DNA from: Nemertoderma westbladi
Lineage: Eukaryota > Xenacoelomorpha > Nemertodermatida > Nemertodermatidae
Assembly: GCA_032718475.1 (NCBI GenBank)
Contig: JAUCBJ010009159.1
Location: 1-63,928, forward strand
Direction: 5' to 3'
DNA: 63,928 nt
The translations under genes were made by a program, and so were the position numbers. The notes below the pieces were generated by a model, which was not told where the DNA came from, did no database searches, and saw nothing but the letters and a program-made list of their open reading frames with translations. This document shows, piece by piece, positions 1-11,572 of this stretch (its first letter is position 1; each line of letters starts with the position of its first letter).

Positions 1-360
1 GAGGATTTAGAGGATTGAGCGCACGACGGATGTGCGAAACTCCCGTCGTCCCTTTTCCTAGCGTTTTGGAACCACCGACGACTCGACGCCGAAGTCCGAG
101 CCCAGTTCGACCTCGACCACCCCCCAATCGCACTCGAGGACGTGGACGAGCCCGCTCAGCGAAGGAATAGGAAGCGAGTGGAAGGAAGGCTTGCGAGCCT
201 ACCGATTTGGATATTATATTTGGATATTATATTTGGATGTTATATTTGGATATTTTATTTGGATATTTTATTTGGATATTTATATTGGACATTATGTTTG
301 AATGTTGGGTTTGGAGGAGCGAGATATGAAAAGGAAGGCTTGCGAGCCTACCGTTAGCAA
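1..360. other. GC-rich edge segment, A+T minisatellite and duplicated motif
   Basis: The first 180 bases are GC-rich and open in more than one frame, with an Arg/Pro-rich reading, but I recognise no domain. They could be the end of a coding region that begins outside the window. From about 204 to 302 there is an A+T array of imperfect 13-15 bp units (ATTTGGATATTAT and variants). The 20-base motif GAAGGCTTGCGAGCCTACCG, which contains a small palindrome (AGGCT-TGCG-AGCCT), occurs on both sides of the array, at about 185 and 333. The small ORF across the array is low-complexity and not credible as a gene. Confidence 0.4.
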
Positions 361-957
361 TTGGTGCTCAGGAGAAGATATCCAGACCAGCAGGACGAAC
401 TTTTTAGATCGTCAGGAGGACTTATTTGAAAGTTATTAGCGCATTGTGTTTATATTATATTTGGACAGATTTAATTTGGTGAAGGTTTATTATGTATATT
501 TACAATATATAAAGATTTATCGAAAGAGTTTGATTATTTGTTTGATTTGTTTGATTTATTTGTTCTGATTTGTTTAATTTGCTTACCTTGATAACCGAAA
601 GCCTTTTTTTTGTATTTTAGGCACTAAAGTTAATTCGTAAATTTATATTTGTATGTACGATCGATTGTATTTACGCCGTATCTGCAATATTAAGTATGCA
701 ATGATTAGATAGTGATTATATTTTATATTTTAGGCCCTACCAGTAAATTTAGAAATAGTTTGTAGATATTTTATATTTTGATTGGTGAAAACAGTCTTAC
801 TTACTGTTTTCATGGAGCGGTGATGAATTATTTCACTATAAGGTAGCATTTGTAGTTTAACTTTAACGTAAAAACTTTTGAAAATCCGACGTATTTTGAT
901 TAAGTTACAGTAATGTAATATGCCTATTCATATTTGTACACATAAAACCCTTAGGTA
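361..957. other. A+T-rich spacer, nothing recognised
   Basis: No ORF of note, no RNA gene and no clear repeat boundary. The segment is A+T-rich with simple T-rich runs. Confidence 0.5.
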
Positions 958-1034
958 CTCTCGTGGCGTAGTGGTCAGATGGTTAAGGCGTTGGTTACAT
1001 TACGTAGGTTACGAGTTCGAATCCCAGTCGGGAA
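958..1034 (+). repeat. tRNA-like head of a probable SINE
   Basis: There is an A-box-like block (TGGCGTAGTGG at 964) and a B-box-like block (GAGTTCGAATCCC at 1012), spaced as in a tRNA with a long D-loop. The terminal segments pair poorly as an acceptor stem, and the T-stem is mismatched, so this is not a functional tRNA gene. It reads as a tRNA-derived SINE head or tRNA pseudogene. The body downstream is not recognised. Confidence 0.5.
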
Positions 1035-1059
1035 ATTTGTATTTTGGGGCCATTTATTT

Positions 1060-1345
1060 TCGTGTGGTGCTAATTGGTAGGCCAATGAGAAGCGTACAGC
1101 GTAGCGAATGATGAGCCAGGCCAATCATAGGGCATAAATTATCTTATTGCTCAAATGTGAGGCAGTGGAAAATTCTGTTAGGATTCCATGTCCCAGATTA
1201 GTGTAAGGGCCGGACTGCGTTGAACGATGAGCTGGGCCAATCATAGAGCACGAAGCACTTCATTGCTCAATGGTGAAGCTGTGGAAAATTCTGTTTAGTT
1301 TCCATGTGCAATTTCTAGTATAAAAAGGCCGTTTTGCCTTCGGTT
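1060..1345 (+). promoter_or_regulatory. LTR-like RNA polymerase II promoter with duplicated CCAAT module
   Basis: A block of about 80 bp occurs twice, from 1110 and from 1226. Each copy carries GGCCAATCATAG, an ATTGCTCAA motif and TGGAAAATTCTGTT. A strong TATA box (TATAAAAAGG) lies at 1319-1328, so initiation would be expected near 1345-1355. Duplicated enhancer modules upstream of a TATA box are typical of LTR U3 regions, so a solo or decayed LTR of another family is the simplest reading. No matching second LTR was seen in the window. Confidence 0.45.
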
Positions 1346-3101
1346 ATCACTCCACATCCACCTTATCACGTTAATACCTGATATTATTATAGTTTATTCT
1401 TGTAAAATTAGTTAATTCGGTTTCTTGTTGAAACTTTATTTGATAAATCCTTTTGTAAAACTGTAAATATACTGCAATTTCCTGACATGTTTTCTTTTGG
1501 TCCGACTTCGGGACAGCCGAACACCAGGGAGATGGCAGCCTAGATCGTTAGGCCGTAAGCAACGCAGGGAAGGGATGTCCACAACACGCTAGCGCCCACA
1601 TTGGATTGACCGCGCACCCCCTTTGCCCCTTCGAAATGCTCAACTTGCTATGCAGCGCCCGCTTTGTGAGAAAGGTAAGACTTTGTTCGACGCCCTTGCC
1701 CGCCGTAAGACCTATAGATCAGGGTAAGCGTGACATCGTACTGGACGCCGCAAATTTAGGATCAAATAATTATATCCAGACAACCCCCCCCCCCTTTGTC
1801 AAGTCCTACGAATCCCTGGGTTAACCTGTACTTCCTACAGGTGCGAACTATTGCCATTCGTCAGTACGCGAGTACATATTAGGTACGGACAGCATACGTT
1901 CCATAATTTAGTGATTCATAGCACTGACTGTTTGGTACCGGTTCGCTTTGTAGAACGTACATTAGTACCCCCCCCCCCCCTTGTCTGGAGTTAGCTATTT
2001 GATCAGGCAAGGAGTATTTCTGCTACCGGCACACTGCTTGGCCTAGGGAGGTTTATTAATATCCTACCGCGCCTTGCCACGTACTGATAGGTATTGCTGC
2101 TGACTACCGCAGCAACAAAGTTCTAGAATTAAATTAGTATACCAGATCAGCTAACGTACGGTAGCGATTAACCCCTATTCTTATCTTACAACCAGAATCT
2201 GGTATTAGTGCCGATCACGGGTGTAGTTACTAACACTGTGGTTGCCCATTGGGTTGTGGATAGGAAGGAGAGAGCTTTGACGTCATTCGTGAGTATAAAG
2301 TTCTACAAACGCGACTAGTTTATTTTAGTAGCTAGCGCACGGTATCATTTTAGTCAGAAAATCACTAAAACCTAGTAAAAGGAATTACACGAAATTGTTT
2401 TATTTGTAACACACCCACACACACACACCCTAAAACATATCGCCCTTAAAGTTCTACTAGCTATAGCGTACTATACATTACTTTAGGTGGAAATTATCTG
2501 TATTTGTAAAATTAGGATCTGATTTAGTTGCGGCACAATAAGGAGTATTTCACTTTCGTTATTAAACTGTTGTTTGTCTGGACAACGGTATTGTTACATT
2601 TAGGCCTGACCCTTTAGACTGATTTCGTACAGGGGGATCAGTTATCGTTACATTTAGGCACGACCTTTAGGCTGATTTTGACAGGGATGATCAGCATTGT
2701 TACACTAGGTCTGTTAACCACCTAGTTCGTATATAACCCATATAAATCACACCGCGGCAAGTTACTGTATTTAGGACTGTCAGTGATAGTTAGGATTCGC
2801 TGCGCGGGGATTGTTTTCCCGTGAGTTTGGTCTGTTACTGTAACTGTACATCTGCCTCACCGGTTAGAGGACAGGTATCCTTCTGTCTAGTACGTAGGCA
2901 TTAGACCCGCTCACGTACATAGAATAGATACAAGGCTCTGTTCCTCGCCAGTAGTCGTTTGTGTACTATATCTGTTTGTTTAGATATCCTGGACTGGGAT
3001 TTGTTGTCAGATACTGTACAAGCCCGTATACATTACTAGAGTCTCATAGTAAGATACATCGTTACTAGGATCTGGTAAGCGGTATACTACTGGACCCTTA
3101 C
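1346..3101. other. Non-coding stretch with poly-C tracts and a short tandem duplication
   Basis: No convincing gene. There are two poly-C tracts (1784-1794 and 1968-1980). From about 2590 to 2700 a unit of about 57 bp containing GTTACATTTAGGC and a GATCAG end is duplicated with drift. The rest has no recognisable coding content. It directly abuts the outer edge of the minus-strand BEL element. Confidence 0.45.
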
Positions 3102-3591
3102 AAAAAGGTATGATCATAATGTATGTATGATTTGGTCTGATAACAGATATACGTTCTATAATTAAGCCTACTAATGTTGGGCTAAAGCCTGAAAACACAA
3201 AGATTCCAAAGCCGGTCTTCGTGGCATCAGGAAAAAAGGTAAACATAAACCATAATGCATTGCGCGATTTCTCGGAAGTTTCTATACAAAAGCAGGAGAA
3301 ATGCTCTGATTGGTTGACCGAACCAAGAGACACCGTAGAACAAAGAAAAGCTACACGTGTACAGCTCAGCTGTTAGCTGTCGTCATAGTAACTACACTGT
3401 TTCAAGAGGATCTAGCTTATTGCGTCATATAATTGCTCATTATGTCCACTAAAGTACACATACAGAAGAAATAGCTTCTGATGTCCCCTAAAACACCAGT
3501 ACAGTAAGGATACGGCCTTTTATACCTGTTAAGCCAACTACAGAGTACTTTACGGGGAAAATAACCGATCAATTCCGCAAAAGCTTTTACA
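3102..3591 (-). repeat. 3' LTR of BEL copy 1
   Basis: Matches 17924-18413 base for base except for about five substitutions. It begins (minus strand) with TGTAAAAGCTTTT and carries the TATA box TATAAAAGG at 3516-3524. The ORF readable across it (about 100 codons) is an accidental reading of LTR sequence. Confidence 0.9.
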
Positions 3592-3600
3592 CCGCTCCCA
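3592..3600 (-). promoter_or_regulatory. Polypurine tract next to the 3' LTR
   Basis: On the minus strand TGGGAGCGG lies immediately before the TGTAAAAG start of the 3' LTR. This is the expected place and composition for the plus-strand primer of an LTR retrotransposon. It independently supports 3591 as the LTR boundary. Confidence 0.7.
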
Positions 3601-3669
3601 GAAAATGGGATTTAAGTCTATAAAATATAAAAAATCACAGTTTCTAAAATATAAAAATACTCTAAACAG

Positions 3670-5193
3670 TTAGTCTTTCTTACGCGGACGGCGTTTACGC
3701 AGCCTTTTGAGGCTAGCAAGAGTCTTTTTCTCTTTGGGGCGAGCCACTTTACTAGGAGGGCTGTAACTCCTGGGTGAAGGGTGCAATACAATTGCATCTG
3801 AAAGTTTAAGGTTACGGTCGATGTCTCGTCCAGTTCGATATGCTTCTCCTCGAGCTGATTTTCCTCCGCTTGTCGTTGGATGTGTCCGTCCAAAAATTCT
3901 CGCGGAGAATAGGGTCGTCCAAGTTCAATAACTTCTTAGAGGTTCTGGATTTTCCGATCGAACTGAGATAAAGTTACCTTGTTTACCGCTTGGACTTGCG
4001 GTGCAATTTACGTTTATCTGAACAAGCGTAAGTTCCTTTTCTGATCTTTTGTAGAATAGCGTCTAACTCATTTGGTACAACACTCTCCGCCACTTTGGTG
4101 ACAGGTTGTATCGTGTTAAGCCGGGACGATGGTAAGGGTTAAACGGCGATATTAAATGTCCGCGTCCCAATCCGGCTTGGTAGGATGGGCTAATATCTAG
4201 GAAGCCCACAACCGGGGTGCCACCGACTAATTGTTCAGGCAACACCAGATCTTTGAACATTGAGTACAGCTCGGGAGGATCCGTCATACTAATAGGATCA
4301 AGAGTCTGAGGTCTCACTAGGGAATGAGGAGGTCTGCTCAAGTATTCCGGAACTCTGATCATCGGTTTATTTAAGGATCGTCTGAGTCGAACAAGCGTAG
4401 GTGATATGTCAAACAAATTTCGCTCGAAACTCCCGCAAGTATAGCGAGTAAAACCGTGTTTAGTGCAACGTCTCCATGGATGTTTAGGTCTTTCCGTTTG
4501 TTGGTTGGGTCTAGGGCATTCATTGCAATAATACCAAAGACGCACGTCTTGTAGGGGAAACGCGAGTGATCTTTCTCCAGCTTACAATATTCCTCCATCT
4601 GTTCGAAGCTATCCGGTACAACAGGTAGCGGTCGATCGGCGGTAAGATACATCATAGTGGAATAGAGCCGTTTGAGTTCTACTATGCGGTCATGATGTAT
4701 ACCTTGAGGATATCGAGTTTCTAGATTCTGTTGACTGGTAATATCGAGATATATTTCTCTCAAGAATTCCAGATATTTTGGTGAAGTCGCTACGTTTATC
4801 CGGCTCTTCAACATCTTCACTTTCGAGTCGGTTTCGAATAGAATTTTCGTGTTCGAGTATCAGTTTATCGTTCTGCTTCCGCTGGGCAGGATATATGGTC
4901 GACATAGTCCGTATCGTGTAAATCGATAGAATGGCCAGTGGTTAAGAAGTCCATATACGTACCATTACGATGCGTGTAGCGAGCGGTGAATTTTCCATAG
5001 TCCAATTCACGCGTAAGTTGCTTCTAGGAAATCGTCGGTTCGATATAACGACCATCGTCCTCCGTAGTAGTTGGACTAGCGTCGCCGCGTATCGAGCTAT
5101 CAACAAACGCTTGTAAAGGTAAAGTATATCTCTCCCTGATACCAAGATCATCTTCTATCAACTCATGGATAGCTGCTATATGCGTTTATCCAT
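3670..5193 (-). pseudogene. Decayed reading region of unknown function downstream of pol
   Basis: Coding-like sequence runs leftward from an ATG at 5193 to a stop at 3670-3672 but changes frame several times and has at least one in-frame stop (near 5021). Pieces that read coherently are an acidic N-terminal part, a charged helical stretch (about 4820-4560), a Cys/His cluster (a CxxC, then C-x2-H and a further Cys, about 4430-4530) and a very basic C-terminus (3670-3760, many Lys/Arg). No signal peptide or transmembrane segment is visible, so it does not look like an envelope gene. It lies between pol and the polypurine tract and so is inside the element. It may be an accessory ORF of this BEL lineage or captured sequence. 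I do not recognise the family. Confidence 0.45.
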
Positions 5194-6793
5194 ATTATAA
5201 TGAGTTTATAATTAGGCTAGCGAGCGTCATTGCCTACCCCAATCGGCCCCCGGACAGTGTAAGATCCTCAGCGCAGATGTATTGTCGTCACTGTGTTTTC
5301 GCCAACGTTGTAGCTACACAATGACAACGACACTAGCACGAGTCACTCCACTGTCCGTCCCAAAGGCTTAGATACACTTCAGGTTCTTACTGGAGAGTTA
5401 GGGTTACTTTCACAATTGCGACTCGCTACTGTAAACACACCTTAGTAGTAACATTTGCCTATAAACTCACAAATTCCACACATACAACTGTCACAAATTA
5501 CACACACTCGGGCCATTTGTCCGTTAGTCAGTGCCTTCCAGAATGTCACGTTGTTATTATGTATCCTTGGATACTAGCGGCGTGCTATTTATTCCGTATG
5601 CTATTCAATGAGCAAGCTTTTTATTGTTCTGTTAACTCGCTTCTAATTCTTGCGTGGTTGTTGCTATGGTGACATTATGGAAAGCTAGCGGTATAATTAG
5701 GGTAATTCCCATGCATACAGATCTGGGATGCTATTTAATAGTAAGTCTTTAATGGTCAATATCATCTTTATATATGATTTTATGAATTTTATCGGCTATC
5801 GACTCTATATTGGAGATTCTCGCACACTAATACACTTAATAGGTGAATCTCCGCTCCCATGATCTATTAATTAATGGAATTTTGGGAATATTATAAATTG
5901 TATAAAATAACAATTTATCAAATTCATTAAAAGATTAATTTAAATTTATTCCCGTAATTTTATTATTTAATATTAAAATAGACACTATTTTATTCCAGAG
6001 CATGTCTGGGGACTGGGATCCTTGATTCTAGAAAATTTGTCCTTTTAAGAGTATCGGTAAGTGCTACGATACCTTAATCGACTAGAATGTTAAAGGATCT
6101 GAAATTTGACAGATTTTATAAATATTAATAGTTAATATTTAGGATAGGCACCGGTTTATTCGAGAACAAGTCTGGGGACGTTAACCACTGATTCTAGAAA
6201 TTTGTCTTTCAAGTATATCGGTGGGTGCCGCGATATCTTAATCGACTAGAATTGCAGATGGTCAAAGGGTTTATCAGATTTATTTTGCGTTTTACGCTAC
6301 TGTTAAAGGGACATCACGCTACTATATGTATTATTTAATATACGGTATGAGAGCAATATCGCACGAAGCAATGTCAGTGTGAAGAGGCAAGTCGTTTCCA
6401 AGGCCTACCTAGAGCTTGGTTTAGCCGAGACACGAGGATCTGAACTTTGCATTCCTAATACTCTGCCTACCAATAATACTTAAATACAGTAGGAGCTTTA
6501 TTGTACTTTAATAAGTACGGACATTTCATCTTACTGTAGTCACGTATTTATAATGTAATACAGACAGTAAGGAAAGAGAAAATAATTATTTTTCGCCGTC
6601 GCACCAAATATATAATATATAAGTAATTAAGTAATAAACGCGAATATATATTGCACTAAATAATTGCTAAAATAATATTCTACTAAATAAAATTAAAGAA
6701 AACGATTATAATAAAATTACATAATAATGCATACATAAGTATAAAATAATAAGAATATAAAATAATACGGTCACATACCCACTCCAGATGCTA
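5194..6793 (-). other. Non-coding 3' internal region of BEL copy 1, with an internal duplication
   Basis: A+T-rich and without ORFs. A block of about 100 bp is duplicated with drift at about 5998-6085 and 6166-6255. Both copies contain GTCTGGGGAC, a GATTCTAGAAA motif and an AATCGACTAGAAT end. No function can be read from it. Confidence 0.5.
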
Positions 6794-9400
6794 CTAAGCT
6801 GGGGAGTCCCTAGATGTTTGTTGGATTAGGGAGGTGGTCGTGGGAAGAGTATCTTGTCTTCCATAGTTTCCGGAGAGTTCTCTGTCTCTTTCCAGTAAAC
6901 ACAAACGACCAACTGGGCGATTGAGCTGCTGTGTCTCAAAGACAATTCCCGGTTTCTTGAAGTTACGTCGCATGACGACGAGTTCTACCGATCGCACCAA
7001 ACCGTCATCTGAGATGTGAGTCTCGATGATACGACCTGTCTGCCACCGCTTACATGGAAGATCTGGATCTACAATAAGGACCATGTCTCCAGCGCTGACG
7101 TTTTCTTGCTGCACAAACCACTTAGTTCGAAGTTGTAGCGTGGGCAGATAATGTTTTTCAAAATGGTCAGCGAAACGATGGGATAACAACTGCATAAGTT
7201 GCCAAGTTTGCCGGCAGTATTCATCTCTGTCTGTGATTTCCGATTGTGGGAGCATGGCTACAGGTTTCTTCATTAGGAAATGCGCGGGTGTTAGCGCTTC
7301 CAGGGAATCGGGACTCGATGACACTGGCATAAGCGGTCTCTCGTTGAGATAGGCGGCGATTTCCTCCATTAACGTCCGCAAAAGTTCGTCGGTGAGATAC
7401 GCGCGGCACGGCACTATAAAGTGAAATGCGGTCTTCACACTTCTAATCAATCTCTCCCAACTTCCTCCCCACCAAGGGGCGTCGGCGGCGTTGAAGGTCC
7501 AGCTAGACGCTGTTACTCTTAGCTGATCATCCACCTGTCTTTGGTTCCAATCCTTGACGTAAGCTTTGATTTCATTGTTGGCACCAATGAAGATCGTTCC
7601 CTTATCAGATCTCATTGTGTTACTAGTTCCAAAGCGAGCGATCTGTCGTCGTAAGCTTAATAAGAAGCTGTTGGTAGACAAATCGTTCACCATATCGAGA
7701 TGGATAGCTCTACAAGTCATACAAACAAAGATGACACACCATCTCTTGACTATAGTTCTAGCACGATACACTTCAATAGGGCCAAATAAATCTACACCGG
7801 TATTAGTAAAGGGTGGTTCATAGAAGCTTACTCGTTCCCTAGGTAATTCTGCCTCTCGCTGTGTTAAAGGCCTACTGAATGCTTTCCTACAGGGTATGCA
7901 GTTCCTAAGAACTTGGTTCAGAGCTCTACGGGGTTTATAGAAATAATAGCGAGTTCGAATTTCGCTAAGAACTCGTTCTCTACCAGCATGATAAAGTTTG
8001 CTGTGAACATCCACAATCATCTTGACTTGTATTTCAAGATTTCTAATGAGTATGGGAAACTTAGTGTCAAAGGATAATGGAGCATTCGTTAATCTTCCTC
8101 CAACACGTATCAACCCATCTATCATTGTGCTAGAGAAACGATCCCTTAAGCGCATCTGTGGATTTCTCAACAACAGGAAATACTTATCGGCATCCTCATA
8201 GCATTGCAGGAGTCTCAGCATCTGTTTGTTGGTTTCTTCATGCTCCTGATAACTGATCTTCTCCTTCAGAAACCTGTCGGATATCTTATATTTGGGAAGA
8301 TCTTTAACAACATGGACCTGCACCGATGTCAGTGGAGCTGTATCACTATTGGTCTTCGTCCCGGAGTAGTGATGATGAAAACATCGTTTTAAATATGTAA
8401 CAGCCTTACAGAGCCGATTCCAGGAACTGTAGTGATGTATCGCTCTCTGCAGGAGAGGTGAGAGTCCTTGTGAAACGTCTGGTATTCCAGATTTCCAATC
8501 CTTCTCACGGATTTCCATAACCTGCTTGTTTACGGCTGTGGGTTTCTGATCCAAAGCGTCGTCTCCGGAAGTATGTAGTACAGACAGGTCTACCATAGGT
8601 TTAAATAACTTCGATTTACTCGCCCGAGTTTTAGGTTTAACTTTCTCCGCTCCCTTGGCCTGTCTAATCTCTGCTGTAGTAAGATGAGGAGGCCATTCTT
8701 CTTCTTCTTGGTACAGGAAGTCGGGTCCGCCTAACCAGTCTGGCGTATCTACCAGTTCTTGTGGAGTTGCTCCCCTGGAGGCGATGTCGGCTGGATTGAT
8801 CGTTCTGGGGCAATGTCTCCATTGGTCCATCATCGTGCGACTAAGTATAATGGCTACTCTGTTGGTAACGAAGACGCTGAACTGACAGACTTCATTGGTT
8901 ATATACTCCAACACGAGTAAAGCGTCGGTCCAATAGACAGTTTTCTCCAATGGATAATCGATCTGTTCTGTTACATTCCGACCGATGGCTGTAGCGTATA
9001 GAGCCGCCTTTAACTCCGCTCGAGGAACCTTCAACTTGTTGTTTATCAATGCCTTAGAGGTAACCAAGGCAACCTTGATTCCATCTGGAGTTTCCACTCT
9101 TAGGTAGGCTACTATACCTATTCCCATATCGTTAGCGTCTTCAAACACATGGAGTTGATAGGAATACGTAGGGAGAACATGACCAAAATATGAACGGGAA
9201 ATTATAAAGTTCTCGATGGCTGGTAAAGAATCTTCCCATTTCATCCACTTCTTTAATAATTCTCCCTTAAGTGGATCGTCCCATGAGTGGTTTTCAAGCC
9301 ACATTTGTTGTACTAATCTCCGAGCAATCAATATAACTGGGCTAATAAATCCCAATGGATCGAAATAAGTGCTCAGGATACTTAAACAAATCCGTTTAGT
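6794..9400 (-). pseudogene. pol: BEL/Pao pol, RNase H and integrase part (copy 1)
   Basis: An 853-codon open stretch follows a stop at about 9398-9400. In order it has the end of the RT thumb, an RNase H domain (LHVFEDANDMG near residue 70; copy 2 has a Gly where this copy has the Glu), and an integrase zinc finger (LYHAG near residue 453 and CIPC near 490). The integrase core follows, with the first Asp in NTGVDLFGP (about 520), the second in SDKGT (about 585; most families have SDNGT) and the Glu in WWGGSWERL (about 631). Basic C-terminal sequence ends at the TAG at 6794. It would cut and join element cDNA into the host genome. It is the only complete integrase in the window, but it is separated from RT by a nonsense codon. 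Confidence 0.9.
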
Positions 9401-10489
9401 TCAAACTGGATTATCTCGCTGTTTTAGCTGGAAAAACAGGATATCCCTCTCTGTGTCCCATTTCAAACCAAGTGTCTTAGTTTCTGGAAGATCATCTTTG
9501 ATTAGGTCTAGGTCTTTCGCTCCTCGATCTTCTACCGGGATCGATTCCAGAAACTCACGGGAGTTGCTGGTGAATTTAGTTAATCGAAATCCACCTCTTT
9601 TTAAGCACTCTACCGTTCCTTTAGCGACATCAATGGCTTCTTCGACTGATGGAAGGGACTTTAGATTATCGTCCATGTATATGTCTCGTTTGATATTGTC
9701 GATCACCTCTTTAGAGAAGGCTTCCCGATTGTCATCCGCAGTGGTGCGCACCACTGAACAGGCGTTTGAAGGGCTTGAGATTATTCCAAAAGCCTGGATG
9801 GTCATCCAGTACTCCACCGGTTTCTGGTTGAGGTCTCCTTCAGGCCACCACAGAAATCGTAGGCTATCTCGATCCCTATCCAGTGCCTTGACTTGTAAGA
9901 ACATGCCTTCTATATCTGAGGCGAAAGCAACTGAATATTGTCTTAATCTTAAAAGTATTCCCAACAAGGATTGGAGTAAGTTGGGTCCGGGTAACAATTC
10001 GGAATTAAGGGATTGGCCCATGTAGAGGGCGGAGCCGTCAAACACTACTCGTACTTCGTGAGGTTTACCGGGTTTGGGAACGTAATGGTGAGTTAAATAA
10101 TACGTTCTCTCAGTTATAGATGTTTCTTCCGGTACTCGCTCCGCATATCCCTTGCTAATAATTTTCTTCAACTGCGTTTGATACATTTCTTTAGCTGAAG
10201 AATTTGCCGTAAGGCGTCAATGTAGTTGAGCAATTATTTTCTCCGCCAAGGGTCTGTTGTTGATGAACTTTGGTTCTCGCTTTCGGAAAGGTAGACCGAT
10301 TTCATATCTACCTTGATCTTTAAGAAAACGTGTAGTTGTCTCTTGGATCTGCTTAGCTCTTTCTTCTTCTACCGATAGGGCCTTATCGTACGAATTGGGC
10401 TCTACAGCCTCTTGAGTAAAGAATCGTACGGCGTGTTCATCCCGAGTTTTGGCATTATAACGTTCAATGACGTCGTTCAGTTCGTCGTT
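9401..10489 (-). pseudogene. pol: BEL/Pao reverse transcriptase part of pol (copy 1)
   Basis: Aligns codon by codon with the plus-strand copy. The fingers contain YVPKPGKPHEVRVVFDGSAL, the palm has ASDIEGMFLQV (motif A) and IYMDDNLKSL (motif C, the YMDD box at 9668-9679). RT copies the element RNA into DNA. In-frame stops lie between the protease segment and residue 1 of the open part (at 10490 and near 10216-10218) and again at its end (about 9398-9400). The catalytic residues are intact, but the polyprotein cannot be read through. Confidence 0.9.
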
Positions 10490-11572
10490 TTAGTCGTCTC
10501 GTTCCGATGGACGAATGAGCTGACATAGGTTTACTTGGTTTTGCCAAGTCTCGTTTTCCGTCAGGAGATCTATTGTATTCTCCTCATCGAAGAGTTGGTG
10601 TATTTCGTCATTGTCTGAGGAGTATGGAGTTCCCTCAGTTGGATCGTCTAACTCACTGTTCTCAACTTCCCATTCTCGTACTTGATATACCTGATCTTTC
10701 GGTAATCTTTCCATGATAGTTCTACGGGAAGGGCCAGTAAAGTACCAACCCACTCTAGTTCTTCCCGCATAAGCTTGTAGTGGTTGCGGCTGAGCGGGCC
10801 GTTTCTCCAATGTCTCGAGCGCTTCATGAGCGTTTTGACCGATAAGTATTTGCACTCCAGGGTAATCGGTGTTGAATCTAGGTATTTTAAGGTGCTGGGT
10901 GAAATCGTCCTCATCCCAGTTATAAGGTTCCACTTGGCTGGTAGCGAAGTTCTTTATCGCCACCATTTTTACTGACCTTATACTGTGTTCTCCTAGTTCA
11001 TCCTGGGGGGTAGACAACGCACCTACGTAATAATCCGCTATTACTGTAGATTTCCAAACCTGCATTATTCCTGACATGTTTAGCTTAGTTCGGTATTTGG
11101 GTTGTCCAGCAAAGATGTCCTCGGCTAGTTCTTTGTCGATGAATGTTCCTGTGCTACCGGAGTCAAGGAGGGCGTTCACTATATAACTCCTTTGAGGTCC
11201 GTGGACCCGTAACTGGACTACAGGAAATTCTCGGATCCCTACATTGGAAGTTGGCGCTTTCCAAGATGGTTGTTGATCAGAAGTAGTTAGGGTGAGATCG
11301 CTGTCTGTGTCTTTTTCATACATGAGTGCTCGATACACTGCGGTATTTATCATGTAACAGGATTCGTTTTTGTCGGAGAACTCGTCCGTATAGAATCCTT
11401 CCATCTCAGAACTTTGGCCAGTGTCGTTCACATCACTGAATTGGACATGTAATTCGGAATCACTCACCTGACCCTGGCTGTTTCGCTCGAATTCAGTGTG
11501 CAACAAGATATGATGCTTCGCGCCGCACTTTGCACACCTTGTGTCAGAGTAACAGGTTCGCCGTTGGTGTCC
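10490..11572 (-). pseudogene. pol: BEL/Pao last zinc knuckles and aspartic protease (copy 1)
   Basis: The open stretch starts after a stop at 11573-11575, inside the CCHC zinc knuckle (copy 2 has a proline codon there). It contains the end of the knuckle cluster, an acidic linker, and a retropepsin-like domain with the catalytic DSGSTGTFID motif at about 11140-11164. It ends at an in-frame stop at 10490. The protease would mature the Gag-Pol polyprotein. Relative to the intact copy, the sequence is colinear and well conserved. Confidence 0.85.

Noticed and set aside
958-1034. Functional tRNA gene
   Set aside because: A and B boxes are present, but the acceptor and T stems do not pair acceptably.
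4063-4545. Separate 160-, 149- and 71-codon genes at 4063-4905
   Set aside because: Better read as frame-shifted pieces of one decayed region than as three overlapping genes.
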